In this document: piece after piece, positions 25,797 through 34,887 of the stretch
Numbering within the stretch: the first letter of the stretch is position 1
Layout of the letters: the number at the start of each line of letters is the position of its first letter
The notes under the pieces: generated by a model
What the model was told of the DNA's origin: nothing
The model's database searches: none
The model's input: the letters and a program-made list of their open reading frames with translations, nothing else
Origin: Solobacterium sp.
Lineage (GTDB): Bacteria; Bacillota_I; Bacilli_A; Erysipelotrichales; Erysipelotrichaceae
Assembly: GCA_017404505.1 (NCBI GenBank)
Contig: JAFRCE010000027.1
Coordinates: forward strand, 1-62,804
Direction of reading: 5' to 3'
DNA length: 62,804 nt
Program-made: the position numbers and the translations under genes

Positions 25797-25978
25797 TAAT
25801 ACTCCTTCTATAGTAATGATTGATGCCGTTTTCTGATTAACTTCACAATACCATAGAAGGACGTGAAAGGGAATGAACTCAGACATGCATGCAAAAATAT
25901 GCGGCCGGTGAAAAAGAAAAAGGAGTGCACGGCTTTCCGCGGTGTCACTCTCTGATTCAGCGATTTGTCAGGAACAGA

Positions 25979-26506
25979 TCAGACGACGGTTTCTTCCGGA
26001 TGGTCTGGTTCTGCTGTCGGTGTTTCACAGTCTTTCACCGTAAATCTGACGTCCGTGTCTTTCAGAAGCATCAGCCGCAGTTTGCTTAAACGAATGTGCG
26101 GCTTCTCAGAGATCCAGATATTGGCCGCTTCCCATACCGCAAAGGAACCGATGATCGACAGTACTTCGACGGCGATGCTTTCCGTCTGCCGGGCAGCCAG
26201 CAGCCAGACGGCGATAAAGACGATTCCGATCATAAACAGTCTGATCTGTCTGAGTGTGCTGTTACGATGCTCCCTGGTTTGAAAGTCTATTTCATGCTGC
26301 AGATAGGAGCGGATGTTTTCACGGACCCGTTCTTCATTTACCGGCACGTCACTGATGAAATGAATAAAGAATTTTGCCGAGCGTTCTTTTTCCTGATATT
26401 TCCGGATGATATAGGACACCACATCGTCGGAAAGCAGGGTGCAGTCCGGATCAAGGGGATTGTAAAGGTCATTTTCTTCATGAATACTGACGCCGATCTC
26501 ATACAT
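25979..26506 (-). CDS. Unknown protein with two membrane segments
   Basis: I do not recognise this 175-residue protein. The N-terminal 85 residues are soluble and charged (EENDLYNPLDPDCTLLSDD, then VRENIRSYLQHEIDF). Two hydrophobic segments (RLFMIGIVFIAVWLLAA and VLSIIGSFAVWEAANIWI, about residues 90-106 and 117-135) are followed by an Arg/Lys-rich cytosolic tail. The ATG at 26506 was chosen because GAGG lies nine bases before it, unlike the in-frame start 36 bases upstream. It lies 68 bases after the SUFU-domain gene on the same strand and may share its transcript. Confidence 0.65.
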   Translation of the reverse strand: MYEIGVSIHEENDLYNPLDPDCTLLSDDVVSYIIRKYQEKERSAKFFIHFISDVPVNEERVRENIRSYLQHEIDFQTREHRNSTLRQIRLFMIGIVFIAVWLLAARQTESIAVEVLSIIGSFAVWEAANIWISEKPHIRLSKLRLMLLKDTDVRFTVKDCETPTAEPDHPEETVV

Positions 26507-26574
26507 ATTTCTGTTCCTCACTGATCTGAAAAATGAATTCAAGTTTGCATATTATTCTGCTGTTTGAATAGAAA

Positions 26575-27273
26575 CTATTTCTGAAGAGCGTTTTGTCTGC
26601 TGATGTCGAGTATTCTGTACGGGATTTTCTGCTCATCCAGTTTTTCGAACAGAGTGTCAGCGTCGTTCTCGATTTTGAACTGCAGTTCTTCCGGATAAAG
26701 CGGAATGATCTCGTAGAAGTTGATGACTTTTCCGGATGACATGATCAGCCGGACGTCACCGTCTCTGTTCTCGGCGAATTTCAGCACGACGCTGTTGAAT
26801 CCTGTATTTGCGGCATATGCGGAACCTTCTTCATCAGACTGCAGGGTATGCCCGTAACAGAGCCATGTATCGTTCCAGATCGGCAGCCGGGCCGTGTCTT
26901 TCAGAACCCGGATCGGCCAGTAGTCAGTCTCGTCACTGCTGTTAAGATTCCAGTCAGCCGGCAGATAAATCACATATTCGGCATAATCGAGCTGATATTT
27001 CTGCCACTGTTCGGGAATACGCATTTTATAGGCACCGGCTCCCATCGTGACCAGTTTGTAATACGGGTCATCGGCGGTCGGTTCCACGATGCACACATCA
27101 AGATGCACATCCGGGGACGCGATTTCATGAAAGACGTTTTGATACTCTCCGAACATGTCACAGATAAAACTGTCCAGTTCGTCAATCTCGGATTCATCAT
27201 ACAGATAGAGCGGCAGGCTCTCTGTTTTCTCAGTTTGTTTTTTATCTTTCTTCAGCCAGTCAAATAGTCCCAT
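26575..27273 (-). CDS. Suppressor-of-fused (SUFU) domain protein
   Basis: This 232-residue soluble protein matches bacterial SUFU-domain proteins. It has HLDVCIVEPTADDPYYKLVT in the middle, MGAGAYKMRIPEQW just after, the YVIYLPADWNL strand, and IIPLYPEELQFKIENDADTL near the end. Bacterial SUFU proteins often act as immunity factors or partners of polymorphic toxins, but no toxin gene is adjacent here, so the role is unknown. The ATG at 27273 has GAGG seven bases before it; the long upstream extension in the same frame has no support. Confidence 0.85.
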   Translation of the reverse strand: MGLFDWLKKDKKQTEKTESLPLYLYDESEIDELDSFICDMFGEYQNVFHEIASPDVHLDVCIVEPTADDPYYKLVTMGAGAYKMRIPEQWQKYQLDYAEYVIYLPADWNLNSSDETDYWPIRVLKDTARLPIWNDTWLCYGHTLQSDEEGSAYAANTGFNSVVLKFAENRDGDVRLIMSSGKVINFYEIIPLYPEELQFKIENDADTLFEKLDEQKIPYRILDISRQNALQK

Positions 27274-27451
27274 ATGGTTCCTCACAGACGATGTTCTGCC
27301 AAAGCAGCTGATCAGCAGTTCTCTGACATCATTATACTGTCTGAAAGAGCAGAAAGACATTGATCCGTAATGACATTCAGGAAGCGGGATCTTCAATCGA
27401 CGGAATGATTCCGATCTTCTTTCTGCTATGATGGATAAAAGGAGGCGTCTT

Positions 27452-28318
27452 ATGGATCTGAGGGTGTTGAGTTACTTTCTGGCCGTTGCCCGGGAAGAGA
27501 GTTTTTCGAAAGCAGCAGCCGCCATTCACGTTTCCCAGCCGACTCTGTCCAGACAGATCGCCGAACTGGAAGCGGAACTCGGTAAGCAGCTGTTTGTCCG
27601 CGGAACAAGAACGCTGAGTCTGACCGCGGAAGGGCAGTTTTTAAAGAAGCGGGCGCAGGAACTGCTTTCCCTTGCTGAAAAGACAGAAACAGAGATCCGT
27701 GGTGACATGGATGAAATCAGCGGCAATATCTATATCGGCGCCGGTGAAACGTACGGCATTCATACGATTACCCAGGCATTCAGAAATCTGCAGGAAACCT
27801 ATCCGGATATCTATCTCCATTTCAGCAGCGGTGACGGCCGCGATCTTGCCTATCAGCTGGACAATGGCCTGATCGACATGGCGGTCGTTTTCGGCGACTT
27901 TGATCATTCCCGTTATGAAAGCATCGAGCTTCCGTTCCGTGACAGGATGGGTATCTATCTGCGTAAAGACGATCCGCTGGCCGAAAGAAAACAGATCTTT
28001 CCGGAGAAAGATCTGATCGACAAACCAATTATCGTCAACCGGGAAAGCAGCGGTGATCTGATTCCCGGTATCCGTCTGCATCGGTTCCGTATTATCGGTA
28101 CCTATAACCTTCTGTATAACGCTTCACTTATGGCAGAGGACGGTCTGGGTTATGTGGTCGGTCTGGAACACATTATTCATACCGAAGGCACAGACCTGGT
28201 TTTTATCCCGTTTGCGCCGGAGTACAGACTGAAGATGCATCTGATCTACAAGAAATTCCAGGTCATGCAGAGACATGTCATCCTGCTGATCGATGAAATC
28301 AGGAAGATAGCTGAATAA
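27452..28318 (+). CDS. LysR-family transcriptional regulator
   Basis: The 288-residue protein has the N-terminal winged helix-turn-helix of LysR proteins (MDLRVLSYFLAVAREESFSK, SQPTLSRQIAELEAELG, residues 1-60) and a periplasmic-binding-like effector domain (about 90-285). LysR proteins activate or repress nearby genes when a small molecule binds. The nearest target candidate is the convergent MFS transporter, whose promoter holds a palindrome of LysR type. The ATG at 27452 has GGAGG seven bases before it. Confidence 0.92.
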   Translation: MDLRVLSYFLAVAREESFSKAAAAIHVSQPTLSRQIAELEAELGKQLFVRGTRTLSLTAEGQFLKKRAQELLSLAEKTETEIRGDMDEISGNIYIGAGETYGIHTITQAFRNLQETYPDIYLHFSSGDGRDLAYQLDNGLIDMAVVFGDFDHSRYESIELPFRDRMGIYLRKDDPLAERKQIFPEKDLIDKPIIVNRESSGDLIPGIRLHRFRIIGTYNLLYNASLMAEDGLGYVVGLEHIIHTEGTDLVFIPFAPEYRLKMHLIYKKFQVMQRHVILLIDEIRKIAE

Positions 28319-28328
28319 GCTGTCTTTT

Positions 28329-29465
28329 TTATTCACCGATGGCGAATCCGACGGCTGCGAGAAGCACATACAGCACACCGCAGATCATAAACTGTGAATT
28401 AAGTGATGATGTAAACAGGGAGAGAAGGATTCCGGCATAAGGAGCGATAAAGGCGCCAAGACCCTGGAAGACGAGGATCACGGTCGTGCCGGCGGCACCG
28501 AACGATGAGAACTTCGTGGAGACTCTTTCCTGCAGGAACGGTACGAATGCAAGATAGCCGAAACCGAGCAGGAAGGCGGCAGCCATCATCGGTAAAGCCG
28601 TGCCAGATACGTAGGCAAGGATGAAACCGGCGGTGCAGATCAGGTAGAAGACCGGCAGACTGAGACGCTTCAGGATGTTTTTCATTTTGCCGTAAACGAA
28701 GCCGGCAAGCAGAGAACCGGCGGAAATGCACATGACAAGCAGGGAACCGATGGAAGAACCGCCGATTTCTTTCAGAGCCGCAAGACTTGAGCACTTAACG
28801 ACGAAGACCGTTGCCAGCGCTACCGAAACAAATGTCAGAAGACCCAGGGCAATCAGTCTGAACCATTCCGAACCGCTGTGCGTTTCATTGCTGCCGGCGG
28901 TATTTGTGCGGATGGATCCGACATGAGGAATAAAGAACAGGACAGCGAGGAATACCAGAAAGCTAAACAGGTAGACCAGGAAGGACGCATGCCAGCTGAT
29001 GGCCAGCAGACGGCCGCCGATAAACGCGGTGACCAGGGAGGCAAGACCGCCGGCACTGCCCTGCAGACCAATCATGGAAGAACGCTCGTCGCCGGTAAAG
29101 AAGAAGATGATCAGGATCAGCATCGCCGAAGTAATCAGACCGCAGCCGAAGCCGAAGACGCCTCTGGCCAGCAGAATCAGCCAGATATTATTCAGGATCA
29201 CCGGAACGGTGCCGAAGATACCGGCAATCAGAGAACCGAGCAGAACGATTTTTTTATAACCGATGGCGGAAGCGATTCTGGATGAAAACAGAACCGCCAG
29301 CATGGAAAACAGGGAAGGAATCGTTGTGACCAGTTCGATCAGTGAAAGGGGAATTTCCGGCATGTCCGCAGCCATGGCAGGAATATTGCCGGCAATCGCA
29401 TTGAGGGAAGCAGTCACAAAGCAGCAGGACAGGATCGCGAGTTTCAGCACCAGGTTGTTTTTCAT
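28329..29465 (-). CDS. MFS transporter
   Basis: This 378-residue protein has about twelve membrane helices. The loop between helices 2 and 3 carries the FSSRIASAIGYKK motif (similar to the MFS signature G-x3-D-R-x-G-R-R/K) and the central part reads VFGFGCGLITSAM. It most resembles drug or metabolite exporters. No substrate can be inferred. The ATG at 29465 is preferred over the one six bases upstream because GGAAGG is spaced better. Its promoter region contains a 15-bp palindrome. Confidence 0.88.
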   Translation of the reverse strand: MKNNLVLKLAILSCCFVTASLNAIAGNIPAMAADMPEIPLSLIELVTTIPSLFSMLAVLFSSRIASAIGYKKIVLLGSLIAGIFGTVPVILNNIWLILLARGVFGFGCGLITSAMLILIIFFFTGDERSSMIGLQGSAGGLASLVTAFIGGRLLAISWHASFLVYLFSFLVFLAVLFFIPHVGSIRTNTAGSNETHSGSEWFRLIALGLLTFVSVALATVFVVKCSSLAALKEIGGSSIGSLLVMCISAGSLLAGFVYGKMKNILKRLSLPVFYLICTAGFILAYVSGTALPMMAAAFLLGFGYLAFVPFLQERVSTKFSSFGAAGTTVILVFQGLGAFIAPYAGILLSLFTSSLNSQFMICGVLYVLLAAVGFAIGE

Positions 29466-29507
29466 ATTCATACCTTCCTTACAGGCAAAGTATAAAAGGG
29501 ATTCAAT

Positions 29508-29522
29508 AATATTTGAAATATT
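29508..29522. promoter_or_regulatory. Perfect palindrome in the MFS promoter, possible operator
   Basis: AATATTTGAAATATT is a perfect inverted repeat around a central G. It overlaps a possible -35 box (TTCAAA) placed 17 bases before a TATACT -10 box for the MFS gene. The ATA-N7-TAT layout resembles LysR binding sites, so the regulator at 27452 is a candidate. Confidence 0.45.
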
Positions 29523-29651
29523 AATAAAGTATATTGATATATTCAGAAATCAAATACATATAAAGAGCCAGAAAAATGGATCCCTGCCGGCCGGTTCAGC
29601 TATGCAAAGAGATCCACTTCAGCCATCAGACATTAATGGTTGTCTGAAAGG

Positions 29652-29683
29652 ATAAAAACCAGGAGCGGTCTGATCCGCTCCTG
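29652..29683 (-). terminator. Intrinsic terminator after the DUF1697 gene
   Basis: CAGGAGCGG (29660-29668) pairs with CCGCTCCTG (29675-29683), and the minus strand continues GGTTTTTATC. Confidence 0.75.
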
Positions 29684-29702
29684 ATCTGTTTCTGTTCATG
29701 TG

Positions 29703-30233
29703 TCAGTTTTCCGCCAGTTTTATCACGGTGCTGGCTGTTCTGATCGTGAGTTTATCTGCGATAACATGGGAAGCTGTCTTTTTCCACCAGCTGCATTTCT
29801 GATATTTTTTCCGGTCAAATGTCCAGAAGATAACGTCCCTGTATATTTCTGTCCGTTCAAGTCCTTCCGAAGGTTCACCCAGCAGACGGCAGATATCTTC
29901 GGGACTGTCTTCGGAAAGAATGAAGATCAGGTTATCATACCATCCCTTGTCAGCGGTATTCCACCAGGCCGGCGCATGACGCAGAACATCCTGAAGGACA
30001 TCCGTCGCCATGACATATACCGGTATGTCCAGATCAAACCTGTTCCTGATAACTCCGGCAATTCTCTTTCCGGCATCACGGTCATCGGAAGAGAACACGA
30101 TATTGCCGCTGTTCAGATATGTCGATACTTCTGAAAAGCCGGCATCTGTCAGTTCCTTTTTCAGCTCCGGCATACTGATCCTGTTTTTGCCGCTGATATT
30201 GACACCTCTTAATAAGGCGATGTACCGGTTCAT
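29703..30233 (-). CDS. DUF1697 protein
   Basis: The 176-residue protein begins MNRYIALLRGVNISGKNRIS, the DUF1697 hallmark, and continues with a YLNSGNIVFSSDD stretch, both diagnostic of the family. A crystal structure family exists but no activity is established. It is soluble. GGAG lies before the ATG. It lies just downstream of a GNAT gene on the same strand, with about 40 bases between. Confidence 0.9.
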   Translation of the reverse strand: MNRYIALLRGVNISGKNRISMPELKKELTDAGFSEVSTYLNSGNIVFSSDDRDAGKRIAGVIRNRFDLDIPVYVMATDVLQDVLRHAPAWWNTADKGWYDNLIFILSEDSPEDICRLLGEPSEGLERTEIYRDVIFWTFDRKKYQKCSWWKKTASHVIADKLTIRTASTVIKLAEN

Positions 30234-30272
30234 AAGATTCTCCTGTGCTGCCGTACAACAGCATATTCTTTC

Positions 30273-30812
30273 TCAGTGTGCATCGTTATACTTCTCCTGT
30301 TTGGCAATCTGTTCAGTAAGGTGAATGTTCCGGCTGTTCCATAAGACCAGTGGTTCGGCTGTCAGTGACTTGGAAAAGATCAGCATTTTGTATTTCAGAC
30401 AGGCAGGGTCGTCCGGATTCTGATAAGGTTCGCCGATATACCCATTGGCCTGATAGAAGGCAATTGCCGCATCATTGTTTTCCGCATCCGTATACAGACG
30501 GGTATAACGGTATCCTCTTTCGGCTGCCATGGTCTCAAACCGTTTCAGAGCTTCGGAACCAAGATGATTTCTGCGGAATCCTTTCCGGATACCGAACCAG
30601 CCTAGCCAGGCACTCTCAGAATCTTCCGGATAACTGTAGATTCCAATGATACCCACGCAGACCCCGTCTTCATAGATCAGAAAGTATTCAAAGCCGGCTG
30701 AACCGTAAATGGATTCTTCAAAATTCGCCCGGCCGCTTTCACCCGGGAAGAGTTCCTCCTGTATTTCGATTGCATAACCGATATTCTTTTCCGTGACCTT
30801 TTCAAGTTCCAT
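30273..30812 (-). CDS. GNAT-family N-acetyltransferase
   Basis: This 179-residue protein has the GNAT fold: a central WLGWFGIRKGFRRNHLGSEA with the acetyl-CoA-binding R-x-x-x-x-G motif, and the conserved ending YTDAENNDAAIAFYQANGYI. The acceptor is unknown, perhaps an amine or a protein N-terminus. The ATG at 30812 is preferred because AGGA lies close before it; an in-frame ATG 18 bases earlier would add six residues. It is probably in an operon with the DUF1697 gene downstream. Confidence 0.85.
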   Translation of the reverse strand: MELEKVTEKNIGYAIEIQEELFPGESGRANFEESIYGSAGFEYFLIYEDGVCVGIIGIYSYPEDSESAWLGWFGIRKGFRRNHLGSEALKRFETMAAERGYRYTRLYTDAENNDAAIAFYQANGYIGEPYQNPDDPACLKYKMLIFSKSLTAEPLVLWNSRNIHLTEQIAKQEKYNDAH

Positions 30813-30896
30813 GTTTCCTGTGCTTTCCATCAATTACTTAATACAGTTACTTTATACCTCAGATTTCCACTCTTGAAGTTTTATTTGATCCGGCAG

Positions 30897-31796
30897 CTAT
30901 TTCGTCATTTTCGCATTCCATTCCGCAGCGTCATCCCGCTTTGTTTCATCAAACCAGTGCCATTTTTTTGCGGCATACAGGATGAACAGGAAGAATAAGA
31001 CCTTGAGAGCGAGATTGAGAGCGATAGACGGAATGGTCTGCTCGGAAGAAATCGCGCCGAAGCCGAAACCGGTCATGAAAATCACGGTCGAGTTGTTGAC
31101 GATATGCATGGCTGTGGGTGCTTCCAGGCCTCTGGTGAACACACAGCACAGCATATACAGAAGCGCTGAGACAGCAATTTCGACACGTCCGACAAGGTTA
31201 TAAGGATGTACCAGTGTGAAGAATACGATCTGAACAGCGATACCGGGAATTGCCATATTGAACCAGCTGCTGACGGTCTGGGTGATAAATCCCCGGTATA
31301 CCATTTCCTCGGCAAGCCCCTGGAACAATACCATCACAGCCATGATGAGGAAGCCGCCGGCAGTGAACTTAACAGGACCGGCCTGTTCCTTGATAAGAAT
31401 TGATACGATGGTCGGTATGCCGAGAATCACAAAAGCAGCAGCGAATGCCTTGAGGAATGACTTCCACCGCCATCCTCCCATCGAGGAGAAGTAAGAGGAG
31501 ATCGGGCGGTCTTTGACAATCAGTGCTGCCAGGAGCAGCGACGGAATGTATGAGAATGCCTCTGAGCCGTTTTTGAAGGCACCTGCCGCCGTATAGAAAT
31601 CCCTGCCGTCATAGCCGGCAGTTTCAGATACTGCTCCGGCACCGAAAACCAGTTTGCTGATGACAGAAGCCAGCAGGTTGAAAGCCACGAAAAAGACAGC
31701 AAATAATGCCAGAACAATCAGTGGCCTGAACCATTTGTAGGTAATAAACCTTCTTGGATAAGTTGTGTATTCATGTTCATCAGAAACGTTGTTCAT
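30897..31796 (-). CDS. CPBP-family intramembrane metalloprotease
   Basis: This 299-residue membrane protein has about eight helices and the three Abi/CPBP motifs: EEMVYRGF (paired Glu and Arg), FTLVHPYN, and AMHIVNNSTVIFM. These form an intramembrane metal site. Members process prenylated proteins or bacteriocin self-immunity peptides. A self-immunity role would fit a peptide-producing organism, but nothing here ties it to lanM. The ATG at 31796 follows GGAG. It is transcribed alone. Confidence 0.88.
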   Translation of the reverse strand: MNNVSDEHEYTTYPRRFITYKWFRPLIVLALFAVFFVAFNLLASVISKLVFGAGAVSETAGYDGRDFYTAAGAFKNGSEAFSYIPSLLLAALIVKDRPISSYFSSMGGWRWKSFLKAFAAAFVILGIPTIVSILIKEQAGPVKFTAGGFLIMAVMVLFQGLAEEMVYRGFITQTVSSWFNMAIPGIAVQIVFFTLVHPYNLVGRVEIAVSALLYMLCCVFTRGLEAPTAMHIVNNSTVIFMTGFGFGAISSEQTIPSIALNLALKVLFFLFILYAAKKWHWFDETKRDDAAEWNAKMTK

Positions 31797-32012
31797 AGCA
31801 GGTCTCCATTTCATGATCTGTACCGAATTGATCTTTTCATATTCAGATTGCGTTAATAACTATATTATTGCACCAATACGGATCAGAACTTCACCATTTC
31901 CGCAGGGAAAGAGATGCGAAGCAGTCATTTTGTATCACTGCCGGATACGATTACAGTACAATAAGAATAGACAGAGAGTATCATTTCTCACATTTTGCGA
32001 AAGGAATATCAT

Positions 32013-32813
32013 ATGGCCAAAATAGTATGTAATTTTTATTCACGCACACTTCTGAGAGCGGTGGATATCACCGTGATCATTCCGACTTCCACATGCCCGG
32101 AATCTCTGGGACTGGGTGACAAGCCGACGCATGTCATCACTGACAAATATCCGGTCGTTTATCTTCTGCATGGCTTTGGCAACAATCATGCCCAGTGGAC
32201 AGGTTATACCAATGTCGAAATGTTTGCTGAAGAACAGCGGATCGCCATCGTTAATCTCTCGGCGGAAAACAAGTCCTATTCCAAAGTCGGCGGCGACGAT
32301 TTCTTCACTTTCGTATCGGAGGAACTGCCGGAATTTGTAACGAATATGTTCCCGATCTCCGCCAGACCGGAAGACACCTATATTGCCGGACTTTCCATGG
32401 GCGGCTACGGCTCTTACCTCCATGGTCTTACACATCCGGAAAGATTCACGGCCATCGGCACATTCTCAGCCGGTGTTGAAATTGTTCCCGAACAGCTTGC
32501 CAATATGGGCGGCGGCAATGGCTTTGCCGGAGCGGCCGGCGGTAAAAGCGTTCTTCATGATCTCGCCAGGGCCGTCAAAGAAGAGGGGAAGACATTCCCG
32601 AAGATCTACGCGGCGTGCGGAACCGCCGACTTCCTGTTTGCTTCCTGTAAAGCGTTCGCGGACGAACTCAAAGAACTTGGCGCTGACGTCACCTGGGATG
32701 AAATCGAAGGGTATGGACATGAGTGGCGCTTCTGGAATATCGAAGTGGAAAAATTCCTGGAATGGCTGCCACGTACTGATGCCTATGCCGCAAAGGGCAA
32801 ACGGGCGATCTGA
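32013..32813 (+). CDS. Esterase-D-type alpha/beta hydrolase
   Basis: The 266-residue enzyme has the fold of acetyl-xylan and S-formylglutathione esterases. It shows YPVVYLLHGFGNNHAQWTG near the start, the nucleophile elbow GLSMGGYGS (Ser near residue 122), and a late Asp and His (CGTADFLF, EGYGHEWRFW). It would hydrolyse acyl esters in the cytosol. The ATG at 32013 has AAAGGA eight bases before it; the frame opens 18 bases earlier without support. A bidirectional terminator follows. Confidence 0.9.
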   Translation: MAKIVCNFYSRTLLRAVDITVIIPTSTCPESLGLGDKPTHVITDKYPVVYLLHGFGNNHAQWTGYTNVEMFAEEQRIAIVNLSAENKSYSKVGGDDFFTFVSEELPEFVTNMFPISARPEDTYIAGLSMGGYGSYLHGLTHPERFTAIGTFSAGVEIVPEQLANMGGGNGFAGAAGGKSVLHDLARAVKEEGKTFPKIYAACGTADFLFASCKAFADELKELGADVTWDEIEGYGHEWRFWNIEVEKFLEWLPRTDAYAAKGKRAI

Positions 32814-32862
32814 CCGGGCCAGAGGATTCCATTGTTCCAGAACAGGCAATCCCAGAATAAAG

Positions 32863-32893
32863 AATGAGCAGCATTTACGCCGCTCATTTTTCC
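32863..32893. terminator. Bidirectional intrinsic terminator
   Basis: AATGAGC (32863-32869) pairs with GCTCATT (32882-32888), with an inner GC pair in the loop. T-runs lie on both sides. Confidence 0.65.
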
Positions 32894-32902
32894 TTGTGAA
32901 TT

Positions 32903-33310
32903 TCAGTCGCTGTCTTTCTGACGGTCTTTTTTGCTGTGTCTGTATTGCCGGTTCTTTTCTTCCGCGGGAAAGTGTTCGATTGCAAAATCTGTGGCTTCTT
33001 TGCTGGCCTGGATATCCTTGTCAGCCCGTTTGTATGCATCTGACCATGGAGCGAGTTCCATGTAGTTTTCGTCATATACGATGCAGTGCGGCATGGTGTA
33101 ATAATCGTCATCCGCCTCAAAAAGGTGACGGCCGTTGCTGATCAGTTCGTCGGGATATTTGTCACCCATCGCATCGGTACCAAGCATGTCGTATATCTCT
33201 TTATCGATCTCGCACAGCTGGTAAAAACCCCGCCAGCTTCGCTGGGCAGTATAAAGATTTCTTTCTTCGTCATAACAGGCTTTCCAGCCGATACCTTCTT
33301 TGAATTGCAT
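32903..33310 (-). CDS. Conserved hypothetical protein
   Basis: I cannot assign a function to this 135-residue protein. It is soluble and acidic, begins MQFKEGIGWKACYDEERNLYT, and has an aromatic-rich middle (RSWRGFYQLCEIDKEIYDML). The C-terminal tail is very basic and polar (RQYRHSKKDRQKDSD). Similar N-termini occur in short uncharacterised Bacillota proteins. AAGGAG lies before the ATG. It stands alone between convergent and same-strand neighbours. Confidence 0.65.
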   Translation of the reverse strand: MQFKEGIGWKACYDEERNLYTAQRSWRGFYQLCEIDKEIYDMLGTDAMGDKYPDELISNGRHLFEADDDYYTMPHCIVYDENYMELAPWSDAYKRADKDIQASKEATDFAIEHFPAEEKNRQYRHSKKDRQKDSD

Positions 33311-33394
33311 CCGTAGTTCTCCTTCAAAATAATCTGTTCATATATTTATCTGTACGCTCCGGCGAGCTGTTTATTCAATCGTGGACGTTCTCTG

Positions 33395-34849
33395 TCATTC
33401 AATGGCCATTACGGTTTCCATTGTTTCATCCGGCAGTCCCTGTATATAGGCGCCGGAAAGTCTGATCTGTTTCAGGTAATTCAGAATGTCAGCGGAGAAT
33501 ATCTCGCCCGGCCGGATCAGAGGGATTCCCGGCGGCGAAATATCGATCATTTCAGCACAGACACAGCCTTCCGCTTCTTCCCATGGAATGGCTTTTTTCT
33601 TTGCGAAATAGGCGTCCCGCGGTGACATGGCGAAACGGGCCTGACCGGGAGGCTTAGCCATTCCGGGAAGGGGAATTCCGTCTGCGTGTTTTTCTGCGAC
33701 GCTTTTCAGTGCCGAAACAAGCATCTCGATATCTTCCGGACTGTTTGCGTAGCTGACGATTGCCAGGATATTGTTTCTGTCCGCCATCTCCACTTCCACA
33801 TTATGATCTTCAAACAGCATGGCTTTCAGATCAAATCCACTGATGCCCAGCTGGGAAGCGCTGATGACAAGACGGGTTTCATCGAAACAAAAGACAGATG
33901 ATTTGCCTTCAAGTTCCCGGCCGGCACAGCGCAGTCCGCGAATGGCATTGATCTTTTTCCTTGCCTCTGCGGCAAGTTCCATGGCTCTTCTGACCATGCC
34001 CTTTCCGTGCAGTGCGAGGTCTCTTCGCGCGGTGTCGATCGAATTTAAAAGAATATAGGAAGGACTGCTGCTCTGGACGATGGCCAGGCTTTTTCTGATC
34101 CTGCCGATATCCACCTGGCTGCTTCTGACATGCAGAAGGGAACTCTGGGTCAGGGCGCCGCCGGTCTTGTGCAGACTCTGCACGCACATGTCCGCACCGC
34201 AGGCAAGTGCGCCACTGGCCAGTTGTTCTGAGAAACAGCAATGTGTTCCGTGTGCTTCATCGACAAGCAGCAGGGCATTGTGACGGTGGCAGATTTCAGC
34301 CAGGGCACGGATGTCGGAAATGATGCCGTAATAGTTCGGACTGGTTACGAGCATTGCCCGGCATTCCGGATACAGTTCAAACATTTTCTCGGCTTCCGCC
34401 GGACTGATGCCGCCCGGTATGCCCCAGTCAGATATGTATTCAGGCATGACGTAGACGGGTTCGGCGCCGTTCATGATCAGTCCGCTGTTCACGGAACGGT
34501 GGGAATTTGCGTCGACCAGGATTTTTTCGCCTGGTCCGGCAGCTGACAGCAGCATGGCCTGATTGCCGCAGGTACTTCCGTTGACGAGAAAAAAGGTATG
34601 GTCTGCGCCGAAGAGTTCCGCCGCGAGTTCCTGTGCTTCCTTAATGGCACCCACCGGACAGTGCAGATCGTCTGTGATGCCTGTCTCGGTAATGTCTATC
34701 TTGAAAATGTTGTCTCCGGCGTACTCTCTGAGCAGACTGCCCGGACCGTTTTCATAACGGTGACCCGGCACGCAGAAATATGCCGGCCGCAGTTTTGCAT
34801 ATTTCATTGCCGCATCGAAGATGGGCGCTTTGTTCTGATTCTGATTCAT
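33395..34849 (-). CDS. PLP-dependent Orn/Lys/Arg decarboxylase-family enzyme
   Basis: This 484-residue enzyme belongs to the fold-type I decarboxylases. It shows CVPGHRYENGPG near the start, FFLVNGSTCGNQAM, LLLVDEAHGTHCCF with the PLP-binding Asp, and SLHKTGGALTQSS with the PLP Lys. The C-terminal domain has ISPPGIPLIRPGE. Family members release CO2 from Lys, Arg or Orn to give polyamines; this compact version lacks the wing domain of acid-stress enzymes. The ATG at 34849 follows GAGG. It lies directly downstream of the DUF4256 gene. Confidence 0.9.
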   Translation of the reverse strand: MNQNQNKAPIFDAAMKYAKLRPAYFCVPGHRYENGPGSLLREYAGDNIFKIDITETGITDDLHCPVGAIKEAQELAAELFGADHTFFLVNGSTCGNQAMLLSAAGPGEKILVDANSHRSVNSGLIMNGAEPVYVMPEYISDWGIPGGISPAEAEKMFELYPECRAMLVTSPNYYGIISDIRALAEICHRHNALLLVDEAHGTHCCFSEQLASGALACGADMCVQSLHKTGGALTQSSLLHVRSSQVDIGRIRKSLAIVQSSSPSYILLNSIDTARRDLALHGKGMVRRAMELAAEARKKINAIRGLRCAGRELEGKSSVFCFDETRLVISASQLGISGFDLKAMLFEDHNVEVEMADRNNILAIVSYANSPEDIEMLVSALKSVAEKHADGIPLPGMAKPPGQARFAMSPRDAYFAKKKAIPWEEAEGCVCAEMIDISPPGIPLIRPGEIFSADILNYLKQIRLSGAYIQGLPDETMETVMAIE

Positions 34850-34887
34850 GTTGTATCCTCTGATGAATATTAACTGTATGACCGCAT

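Noticed and set aside
31995..32012. Upstream start for the esterase gene
   Set aside because: Ribosome site fits the ATG at 32013 better.
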